DNA from: Watersipora subatra
Lineage: Eukaryota > Bryozoa > Gymnolaemata > Cheilostomatida > Watersiporidae
Reading direction: 5' to 3'
Length of the DNA: 64,000 nt
Assembly: GCF_963576615.1 (NCBI RefSeq)
Contig: NC_088712.1
Location: 29,851,870 to 29,915,869 of the forward strand
The position numbers and the translations under genes are program-made. This document shows, one piece after another, positions 49,073 through 60,500 of this stretch; position 1 is the first letter of the stretch, and each line of letters opens with the position of its first letter. The notes beneath the pieces are model-generated. The model searched no databases. It was given only the letters and a program-made list of their open reading frames with translations, and was not told the origin of the DNA.

Positions 49073-49372
49073 TAGTGCTGCACGATATCTTTGCATGTGC
49101 ATTTGATTATTTAGTCTCTAAATATATCGAATATCGAACATTGTAGTTGTCTTCTTTCGATATATAGTAGTAGGAACGATATGAGAGAATATTGGTTGAA
49201 AAACAGTAGTTGTCACCTCTTTAAGGAGAATAGACAACTCCACTTTTGCAAAATATATTTCGAGAAAATATCGGCTTCGATATTCATATCAACTTGAAAA
49301 TTGACCAAATATAAAATCATCCACTGAAATATATCGTCACATCGACTTATATCGTTTTATCGTGCAGCACTA
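49073..49372. mobile_element. hAT-type MITE
   Basis: Ends TAGTGCTGCACGATA and, inverted, the same pattern (atcgtgcagcacta). Octamers 49065-49072 'gtttagag' and 49373-49380 'gttaagag' match at 7 of 8. 300 bp; the interior has several 'atatcga' repeats in both senses. Confidence 0.85.
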
Positions 49373-49734
49373 GTTAAGAGTAGGTGTCTAGGTCAGCTAT
49401 TTGTGATATTTTGTTTAGATCTTTTGCGCATCGTCTCTGCTTTATTTTTCCAAGTTAATAGGTTTTTCATTTTAGAACAGCTTGCAACTTTCGAAATATT
49501 TCATTGCATTTTGTTGGTTACTTTAATTTTAGTTGGCTAAAGCTTAGGTGGTTTCAAGTCTAGACTATTGTTTACGTCATAAATTTGTGTTCTTGGGGAT
49601 GGTTAATGTCTCTGCATGTATATAAATCTTCCTTATCTCAATAGTTCAAAAGTGCAATTAATATTTTCTGTATTATCCATGCTCTTTGTATTTCTACTTC
49701 AAGTTTTGGAACCGTGGAACCTTTGTGCTCAACC

Positions 49735-49915
49735 AAAGTTAACCGGTGACTGTCCGTTGGTTAACAACTGGAGGTTAACTAGGTAACCTCCCAGTCAACC
49801 AGTATGTAGCTGGTTAAATGTTATGATAGAGTTAAGAGTAACATTTTGGTTAGCTCGTAACTAGTTAGCTAAGAGTTAACTATCAACGGGTTAGCTAGTT
49901 GGTTAGCTGAAAGAT
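49735..49915. promoter_or_regulatory. GTTAAC/GGTTA-rich cluster upstream of TTC9
   Basis: More than ten 'gttaac', 'ggttaa', 'ttagct' and related motifs in both senses within 180 bp, ending about 110 bp before the TTC9 start. Seen directly; a regulatory role is a guess, and an old palindromic repeat is equally possible. Confidence 0.3.
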
Positions 49916-50028
49916 GATATTTTATAAAATGCTGCATTAAATTTCAAAGAGGAATCGCGTGCAGAAATAGCATAAACTTTGGTGGTATTTGATATAAATT
50001 TTAAAATATGCATGGTTTGATTTTAGTA

Positions 50029-53000
50029 ATGGAGTCACTGGCAGTAGATGGTTTCTCTAGAGGCAGTTTAGAGAAAATTGAACGGCTGTTGGAAGACGCC
50101 AAAAAATGCAAAGAACAAGGTAACATGGAATACGCAGCTCAAGACTATCGCAAGGCAATCAGAAACTATCACAAAGCTCTTCTTTACCTGCGGAGCATTA
50201 CACAAGGTTATGTCATTCTTCAATTGGTGCTTGATTCTCTTGTACTTGGATACAAGTGAGGCCTGGTGCCGCCTTATTGTATGGTTGATATATAGAGCAA
50301 TATTTCTTATAACATACAGGTATTATGTTATTATTAATACATACAGGTATTATGTTATTATTGATACATACAGATATTATGTTATTACTGATACATAGAG
50401 GTACTATGTTATTACTGATACATACAGGTATTATGTTATTATTGATATATACAGGTATTATGTTATTATTGATACATACAGGTATTATGTTATTATTGAT
50501 ACATAGAGGTATTATGTTATTATTGATACATTGAAGTATTATGTTATCATTGATACATAGAGGTATTATGTTATCTTTGATACATACAGGTATTATGTTA
50601 TTATTGATACATACAGGTATTATTTTATTATTGATACATACAGGTATTATGTTATTATTAATACATACAGGTATTATGTTATCATTGATACATAGAGGTA
50701 TTATGTTATTATTGATACATACAGGTATTATGTTATTATTGATACATAGAGATATTATGTTATTACTGATGCATAGAGGTATTATGTTATCTTTGATACA
50801 TACAGGTATTATGTTATTATTGATACATACAGGTATTATTTTATTATTGATACATACAGGTATTATGTTATTATTAATACATACAGGTATTATGTTATCA
50901 TTGATACATAGAGGTATTATGTTATTATTGATACATACAGGTATTATTTTATTATTGATACATACAGGTATTATGTTATTATTAATACATACAGGTATTA
51001 TGTTATCATTGATACATAGAGGTATTATGTTATTATTGATACATACAGGTATTATGTTATTATTGATACATAGAGATATTATGTTATTACTGATACATAG
51101 AGGTATTATGTTATTATTGATACATAGAGATATTATGTTATTACTGATACATAGAGGTATTATGTTATCTTTGATACATACAGGTATTATGTTATTATTG
51201 ATACATACAGGTATTATTTTATTATTGATACATACAGGTATTATGTTATTATTAATACATACAGGTATTATGTTATCATTGATACATAGAGGTATTATGT
51301 TATTATTGATACATACAGGTATTATGTTATTATTGATACATACAGGTATTATTTTATTATTGATACATACAGGTATTATGTTATTATTAATACATACAGG
51401 TATTATGTTATCATTGATACATAGAGGTATTATGTTATTATTGATACATACAGGTATTATGTTATTATTGATACATAGAGATATTGTTATTACTGATACA
51501 TAGAGGTATTATGTTATTATTGATACATACAGGTATTATGTTATCATTGATACATAGAGGTATTATGTTATTATTGATACATACAGGTATTATGTTATCA
51601 TTGATACATAGAGGTATTATGTTATTATTGATACATACAGGTATTATGTTATTATTGATACATACAGGTATTATGTTATTATTGATACATACAGGTATTA
51701 TGTTATTACTGATACATAGAGGTATTATGTTATTATTGATACATACAGGTATTATGTTATCATTGATACATAGAGGTATTATGTTATCTTTGATACATAC
51801 AGGTATTATGTTATTATTGATACATACAGGTATTATGTTATTATTGATACATAGAGGTATTATGTTATTATTGATACATACAGGTATTATGTTATTATTG
51901 ATACATAGAGATATTATGTTATTACTGATACATAGAGGTATTATGTTATTATTGATACATACAGGTATTATTTTATTATTGATACATACAGGTATTATGT
52001 TATCATTAATACATAGAGGTATTATGTTATTATTGATACATACAGGTATTATGTTATTATTGATACATAGAGATATTATGTTATTACTGATACATAGAGG
52101 TATTATGTTATTATTGATACATACAGGTATTATGTTATCATTGATACATAGAGGTATTATGTTATCATTGATACATAGAGGTATTATGTTATCATTGATA
52201 CATAGAGGTATTATGTTATCTTTGATACATACAGGTATTATGTTATTATTGATACATACAGGTATTATGTTATTATTGATACATAGAGGTATTATGTTAT
52301 TATTGATACATACAGGTATTATGTTATCATTGATACATAGAGGTATTATGTTATCTTTGATACATACAGGTATTATGTTATTATTGATACATAGAGGTAT
52401 TATGTTATTATTGATACATACAGGTATTATGTTATCATTGATACATAGAGGTATTATGTTATCTTTGATACATACAGGTATTATGTTATTATTGATACAT
52501 ACAGGTATTATGTTATTATTGATACATAGAGGTATTATGTTATTATTGATACATACAGGTATTATGTTATTATTGATACATAGAGATATTATGTTATTAC
52601 TGATACATAGAGGTATTATGTTATTACTGATACATAAAGGTATTATGTTATTAGTGATACATACAGGCATTATGCTATATGTTCGGTTTTTAAGATATTA
52701 AGTTGAAGTAAATGTATTGTTGTTAGTAAACGGTTTATGGGTATGGAATGCATACGGTTTGCCAAGTTCTTTGCTGATAACACATCTCTTGCAGTCAATT
52801 GTTTTAACAATGGCCGTCTTATGATTTAGGTTTTACCACTGACTTCCATGCACCTCTGTTTTTTGCCCTTCCATACCATCTACTTGTGTCTAGTTATCGC
52901 AACTCCATACTACGCTGCGCTACATCTTTGTGTCTGTCTGGGTCTGCCCTGATTTCTCTTTTCTTCACAGAGTTATGAATATAATAGTTGTCTTGGTAAT

Positions 53001-54225
53001 GATCCTTAACCCATCCTGTGCAGATGTCCCAACCATGTTGGGCTCTTTTTTAATCAAGATGTCTGCCATGGATGGAATGTCTGCCATGGATTACGGTGTT
53101 CACGACCTTCATTTAGCACTAGAGAGTAAACCCCAATTTTAGTTAATACTTTCCTGTCTTCACTCACAATTAGTAGTAACATGGTAAAGGTGAAAACAAG
53201 TCAGTAGCTGAATACATGCTTGTATTGCATCAACTAGCTGGGGTTTCATTTGGGCCCTTTTGTGGTTCTACAACTTTTTTAACCCTCTACTGATGTTTTA
53301 CTAGCCTAGCGGATCTCTCGTGTATATCAATCGTATTGATAATATCTTGCAGGCCAAGATTCTGTGGGCACTGTCCTTGGCATGTCTAAGAAAGAGGGGC
53401 TACCCCAAGATCTGCAAACAGCCATCAATAAGCTCTCTAGTGATTGTCACAACAACCTCGCTGGTACTAAGGCTAAGCTATGTTAACAATAGCTTACTCG
53501 CTTTAATATTGATGGGGTAATTCTTTAAATATGGTTTGGGTGGTGATAGTCAGTAGTTATGAAAAGGTACTGGTAGGTTTAACAGATATGTATCATATAC
53601 TCTGCGACTATCACTCTACAGTTACAGCTAGTAACAAAGATATCGCTGCGGTATCTATATATCAATATCATGGAAAACATTGTTATTTCCAGCATGCCTG
53701 ATGTCGAAGCCACAGCCAGACTATGATAAGGTCATCACCTATTGTAACCTGGTCATTGAGACACAGCCCGGTAATCCAAAAGCGCATGTAAGGAAAGGCA
53801 TTGCTCTATACAACCTCAAAGATTTTGGCAATGCACTGACAAGCTTACTTAAAGCTAAAGACTTTCTAGGAGATGGAGGTGAGATAATAACAATGTCAAA
53901 TTAGATATGTTAGGTGAAGGAAGGTCCTATCAGATATGCATTAAGTCAGACACACTCCAACTTACAAAGTGATGTCAGATATAGGTCATTTAGCTGATGG
54001 TTCTTTCAAATCTACATTAGATTAGAAAACTCCCAATCACTTTGCTCAAGCACAGTACACTGTGACTAGCACAATGCATTGGAAGATTAAACAGCTAAGT
54101 CAAGCACTTTTGTTTCAGATAGTAAAGTCAACAAATACATCAAACTCTGCCACCAGCACCTTCGGACAGAAGACAAGAAATTAAAAGTTTTGTATCAGAA
54201 CATGTTCAAACAGAGTACTGCTTGA
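50029..54225 (+). CDS. TTC9: TTC9-type tetratricopeptide protein, complete, 4 exons
   Basis: Exons 50029-50206, 53353-53463, 53693-53878, 54119-54225 (stop TGA). Phases fit and give 193 codons. TPR features: EDAKKCKEQGNMEYAAQDYR and YHKALLYLR (repeat 1), LSSDCHNNLAACLM (repeat 2 helix), VITYCNLVIETQPGNPKAHV and GIALYNLKDFGNALTSLLKA (repeat 3), ending VNKYIKLCHQHL. Pattern and length agree with vertebrate TTC9A/B/C (short cytosolic TPR proteins; some are Hsp90/FKBP-type partners). An in-frame ATG at 50008 is possible, but 'ttttag' precedes the ATG at 50029, which I prefer. Intron 1 has a weak donor (gttatg) and holds the 27-bp array. Which TTC9 paralogue it equals is not settled. Confidence 0.9.
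50310..52680. repeat. 27-bp minisatellite, about 88 copies
   Basis: Unit 'ttatgttattattgatacat' plus 'acaggta'. Variants 'catagaggta', 'ttatcattg' and 'ttatctttg' recur in ordered blocks, so larger segments were duplicated. The 27-bp period has no stop in one frame on each strand, so long ORFs appear on both; there is no sign these are genes. It fills TTC9 intron 1. Confidence 0.98.
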
Positions 54226-54253
54226 CTCATTCCTTTCCTTACTCATTTAAGTA

Positions 54254-54264
54254 TTTATTTTATT
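54254..54264 (-). promoter_or_regulatory. Candidate ARID4 poly(A) signal
   Basis: Overlapping AATAAA hexamers on the minus strand, about 260 bp past the ARID4 stop and only 29 bp from the TTC9 stop on the other strand. The 3' UTRs of the two genes probably meet or overlap here. Confidence 0.5.
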
Positions 54265-54521
54265 TTGAGACAAATATACAATTATGAAAATGTTTACAAT
54301 GCAGCTACCGACAAATTTGTACAGAAAAAACACTCAAAGTATTTACACGGATGAATTTGGAGTAGCAAGCAGTTGTGACCATCGGGTATGACTACAGGTG
54401 GCCAACACTAGCAATATATAGATCAGAAATGGTTTAGTGCGAGAAATAATGCTACAAATCTTTCAGTATCAGCGTTACACTCACTGGTACACCTATGTAC
54501 AGCGTGCGGCGTTCATGGCAT

Positions 54522-57500
54522 CTAATCCTGGCTGTGATGCAGTAAAGGTTCTCTTACTTGTCTCACACGCCTCTTCTTACGTTCTATGCTAGACAGGTTT
54601 GATTTGACCTCACTATAGAACGACCTTATCTCCGCCATCTTGTTTACGAGATACTCTATGCGCTCATCCTGGTCCTTTATTTCTGCCAGCTCCTCTACAG
54701 AAGAGTATTCGCTATATGACTAGTATAGAGAGCATATACTTCTATGGCTAGTTATATCATGGTGATAGTGGTAGGTAGTGTATAACTAGTATAGAGAGCA
54801 TGTACTTCTATGGCTAGTTATATCATGTGATAGTGGTAGGTAGTATGTGACTAGTATAGAGAGTATGTACTTCTATGGCTAGTTCTATCATGGTGATAGT
54901 GGTAGGTAGTACATGACTTGTATAGAGTATGTACTTCTATGGCTAGTTATATCATGGTGATAGTGGTAGGTAGTGTATGACTTGTATACAGAGTATGTAC
55001 TTCTATGGCTAGTTATATCATGGTGATAGTGGTAGGTAGTGTATGACTAGTAGAGAGAGTATGTACTTCTATGGCTAGTTATATCATGGTGATAGTGGTA
55101 GGTAGTGTATGACTAGTATAGAGAGTATGTACTTCTATGGCTAGTTATATCATGGTGATAGTGGTAGGTAGTGTATGACTAGTAGAGAGAGTATGTACTT
55201 CTTTGGCTAGTTATATCATGGTGAAAGTGGTAGGTAGTGTATGACTAGTATACAGAGTATGTACTTCTATGGCTAGTTATATCATGTGATAGTGGTAGGT
55301 AGTATATGACTAGTATAGAGAGTATGTACTTCTATGGCTAGTTATATCATGGTGATAGTGGTAGGTAGTATATGACTTGTATAGAGTATGTACTTCTATG
55401 GCTAGTTATATCATGGTGATAGTGGTAGGTAGTGTATGACTAGTATACAGAGTATGTACTTCTATGGCTAGTTATATCATGGTGATAGTGGTAGGTAGTG
55501 TATGACTTGTATACAGAGTATGTACTTCTATGGCTAGTTATATCATGGTGATAGTGGTAGGTAGTGTATGACTAGTAGAGAGAGTATGTACTTCTTTGGC
55601 TAGTTATATCATGGTGAAAGTGGTAGGTAGTGTATGACTAGTATACAGAGTATGTACTTCTATGGCTAGTTATATCATGTGATAGTGGTAGGTAGTATAT
55701 GACTAGTATAGAGAGTATGTACTTCTATGGCTAGTTATATCATGGTGATAGTGGTAGGTAGTGTATGACTTGTATACAGAGTATGTACTTCTATGGCTAG
55801 TTATATCATGGTGATAGTGGTAGGTAGTGTATGACTAGTAGAGAGAGTATGTACTTCTATGGCTAGTTATATCATGGTGATAGTGGTAGGTAGTGTATGA
55901 CTAGTAGAGAGAGTATGTACTTCTATGGCTAGTTATATCATGGTGATAGTGGTAGGTAGTGTATGACTAGTATAGAGAGTATGTACTTCTATGGCTAGTT
56001 ATATCATGTGATAGTGGTAGGTAGTATATGACTAGTATAGAGAGTATGTACTTCTATGGCTAGTTATATCATGGTGATAGTGGTAGGTAGTGTATGACTA
56101 GTAGAGAGAGTATGTACTTCTATGGCTAGTTATATCATGGTGAAAGTGGTAGGTAGTGTATGACTAGTATAGAAAGTATGTACTTCTATGGCTAGTTATA
56201 TCATGGTGATAGTGGTAGGTAGTATATGACTTGTATACAGAGTATGTACTTCTATGGCTAGTTATATCATGGTGATAGTGGTAGGTAGTGTATGACTAGT
56301 AAAGAGAGTATGTACTTCTTTGGCTAGTTATATCATGGTGAAAGTGGTAGGTAGTGTATGACTAGTATACAGAGTATGTACTTCTATGGCTAGTTATATC
56401 ATGGTGATAGTGGTAGGTAGTATATGACTAGTATAGAGAGTATGTACTTCTATGGCTAGTTCTATCATGGTGATAGTGGTAGGTAGTGTATGACTAGTAG
56501 AGAGAAGCCATAGTCCTGCTAGAGTCAGTAAAAATAAACCTGCTCTTTTTTTATCATAAACACCTACATCAATCTCTATATATTCATACACATGCGCACA
56601 CATTTATATATATACTTATATCGATATACACATACACATGCGCACACATATATATATAAATATATATACACTAGATGAATGCCGGGTTAATAAAAAAGTC
56701 TTTGGACAGAAAATATATTTTTATTCAACATACACACTATTTACCATTCTAACTTTTAAGCCTCATATCATGAGAAGTTTTTTTGTGTACAATTTAAATG
56801 AATTAGAGTAAAAACAAGACAACTAAAGGTTTTCAAACAACTGTACCTTAAATTTCATATCGTGAAAGAAGTTTTTTGTTGAAATAAATGAGAAAAAATT
56901 AAATTATAAAGGTATTTAAATGTAAATGTGAAATCATTAGCAATTATTGGCTAAATATACCTAGTCCGTTTATCTACAGTTACAATGAAAAATTATTTGG
57001 TATACAAATATATGATTTTAATTCGTTTCACTGTTGGCATCAAAAGGCGAATCAATCGTATAGAGTGGTATAGAAACTACACAGTACATGTATATATTAC
57101 CAACTTCTTATATATATATATCAGTCTGCATGGGTGCAGTAGTCAGGCATACGGCTTGTATTCCCACTCACCACAGACTATTTCTTGTGGCATCTCAATA
57201 CCCTTGCTTACCTTCGATCCTGAAGTTATACTTTGGTTGTCTGGGTGGACGATGAGCTGCTGACTTGGGAGGTTTAGTTGGTGATGTCCGCTGAGTTGAT
57301 GTAGTAATATTTGAGATCTCATCATTAGAAGGAGATGGCTCCATAGTATCCAGCTCTAAATCTATATGACACGCAGTGATTCGGTGATTACTATGTCGCC
57401 TATAGTATTAGCTTAAGAGGGGTGCGTTGGCGAGTGATCTATGCAAATTTGACGCAAACACTACGCAAACCCTGCGCATAAAAATCCAAACAGTTAAATA

Positions 57501-60500
57501 AAAACAAACAATCACTATGTTTCCACAGCTCAGTTAATCGGCAAGCTTGCCTCATCCGCAAAATGTAAATGACAGAAACATGCGAGTCAAATGAAATTTG
57601 TTATTTGCAAAGTTTTATTGAATGTTTTATGCTTGCAAAAGTGGAAACGGCCTTGCAAATAATGCACACGAAAATGCCGCGCAAGCTATTCCATTTTAAA
57701 TATTTTTCACATTTGATTCGCTCATATTTTAAATGTCTGCTGCTGAGTGAAACAGGTGTGTGCCGTTATGACTTCTGGAGTAGAATTCGTTATTTTTTTT
57801 AACAAAGCACTTTTTTTAACTGTGTTAATCCGCAACAGGCAAATGAATGTCCGTTGAAACACTTATCACATGGTAACTCCAAGGTGCCCACAACTCCACT
57901 TCCACACAATGGAAACATTGTGATTGTCCACATGCAGTCAAGCTACAAGTTTCATTCTCACCGGCTGTCACAAGAAAAGACACCAACAAGCTATTGATGA
58001 GTCAATTTAGCGAGTCAAGTAATTTTTCAAGAATGCTGAATACAGCAATTAGTACTATAAAATATACCATCCGGTGCACAAATGAAAGAGAGTACCTGGG
58101 TATTTGGGCCGTGGAGAACGTTTGGCAGCCAGTTGTTGGCGCCTAGTAGACGAGCGTTGCTTGGCACGTGAGAGACCAGGTTCTAGCTGTGTAAGGCTAG
58201 CTTGCTCTGAGAGGAGTGAGAGATTGCTGGTAGCTGAGTGTAACACCTGTCACAATGGAAGCAAGAAAAGGCGATAACATGGTACTCCAAAGAGTACATA
58301 GACAAAGGCATTTATTGCTAGAATGCGCTAATTATAAATAGAAAATATCACCTACCATTACTATACAAATTACTTTCATTAAAACAAACTTATTAGTTCA
58401 GATATCGGGTATAGTCCGGCTATCCGCAACAAATTGTGGAAAAGAGTTGCAATCAGAGCGCAAAAAAATGCTGTGCAAGCTATTCTAATTTAAACATTTT
58501 CCACAATTGATTCGCTCATATGTTCAATGTCTGCTGCTAAGCGAGACAGGAGTGTACCGCTACGACTTCTGGAGTAGAATTGCTGATCTTTTTTAACAGT
58601 GAATTGTTCCTATATACGTAGACCCGTATACCTAGACCCGTATACCTAGACCCGTATACGTAGACCCGTACACGTAGACCCGTACACGTAGACCCGTACA
58701 CGTAGACCCGTACACGTAGACCCGTATACGTAGACCCGTATACGTAGACCCGTACACGTAGACCCGTATACGTAGACCCGTATACGTAGACCCGTACACG
58801 TAAACCTGTACACGTAAACCCGCATACGTAAACCCGCATACGTAAACCCGTATACGTAAACCCGTATACGTAAACCCGTATACGTAGACCCGTATACGTA
58901 GACCCGTATACGTAGACCCGTACACGTAGACCCATATAAGTAGACCCGTATACGTAGACCCGTATACGTAGACCCATATACCTAGACCCATATACCTAGA
59001 CCCGTACACGTAGACCCGTATACGTAGACACGTACACGTAAACCTGCATACGTAAACCTGCATACGTAAACCCGTATACGTAGACCCGTATACGTAAACC
59101 CGTATACGTAGACCCGTATACGTAGACCCGTACACGTAGACCCGTACACGTAGACCCGTACACGTAGACCCGTATAGGTAGACCCGTACACGTAGACCCG
59201 TATACGTAGACCCGTATAGGTAGACCCGTACACGTAGACCCGTATGCGTAGACCCATATACCTAGACCCGTATACGTAGACCCATATACCTAGACCCGTA
59301 TACGTAGACCCGTATACCTAGACCCGAATACCTAGACCTGTATACGTAGACCTGTATATAGGCAAATCGGTTAACCTGGCAAATCAGTTAAACCGGACCT
59401 CCCATCATCCCTATTGATCTGTTTTCCAGAGGGTCAACTATACACTGGTTACTAGAAGAAAACAGTTCCACTACGACTACTGTAGTACATTACCTGTTGA
59501 CTAACTGTAGCGGTGGCCATTTGATTCATAGATTTACTCTCAAAATCAGAACCCAGGCTAGTCTCAGAGTCATCAGCTAATGATGAAACAGCGCTCGTCT
59601 TGCTCTCCGAGTCCGCTGATGGCGTTATGCCAGTGCTTGCCAAAAGTGGAGGCAACTCCAGTTCTCTGCTGTCTTTCTCCGACTAAAATGGTAAGGCAGT
59701 ATTTTGCGACCTCAGAGGATGAAGTTTTTGTTAGCATAATTATGTGAACCAAATGGTCAAAAGAGCATTAAAATGCAAACAGAATATATTTTTCATCTAA
59801 ACAACCCAAGTAAGTCATACATCACTTATAACTACTCTCAGCAAAGTAAGTCATACATCACTTATAACTACTCTCAGCAAAGTAAGTCATACATCACTTA
59901 TAACTACTCTCAGCAAAGTCCAAGTCAGCTGTAGAGCCTTCCTAAGCGAATATAACTAATTTAATATTCATGCATCGTGTAAATTAACTGACCAATCACA
60001 TTCTGCAGTGTCACAGCAACTTTAAACGTGTTGGCATTTTTTCCACGAAGACATTCCGTAGTATTACTTAAATTCATGTACAAATTGTACATTACAAGTC
60101 TACCAATTTCAGTATGGCTAATCAATACTCAATATCATATATTCAATTTCCGATAACAATCACTCTTGAATACGTCATGAAGTTCTTCACCCCTGATATA
60201 GACACCGTATTAGACCCCCTGATATAGACACCCTGTTATACCCCCTGATATAGACACCCTGTTAGACCACCTGATATAGACACCCTGTCAGACCACCTGA
60301 TATAGACACCCTGTTAGACCACCGGATATAGACACCCTGTTAGATCCCCTGATATAGACACCCTGTTGGACACCCTGTTAGACCCCTGATATAGACACCT
60401 TGTTATACCCCCTGATATAGACACCCAGTTAGACCCCCTAATATAGACACCGTGTTAGACCCCCTGATATATGTAGACACCTTGTTATACCCCCTGATAT

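Noticed and set aside
50541..52701. Long ORFs of 320 and 405 codons on plus and 401 on minus
   Set aside because: They are produced by the 27-bp repeat unit, which lacks stops in one frame on each strand, and they lie in a TTC9 intron.
58537..59257. Minus-strand ORFs with RVYVYGSTY repeats
   Set aside because: Translation of the 14-bp minisatellite in an intron.
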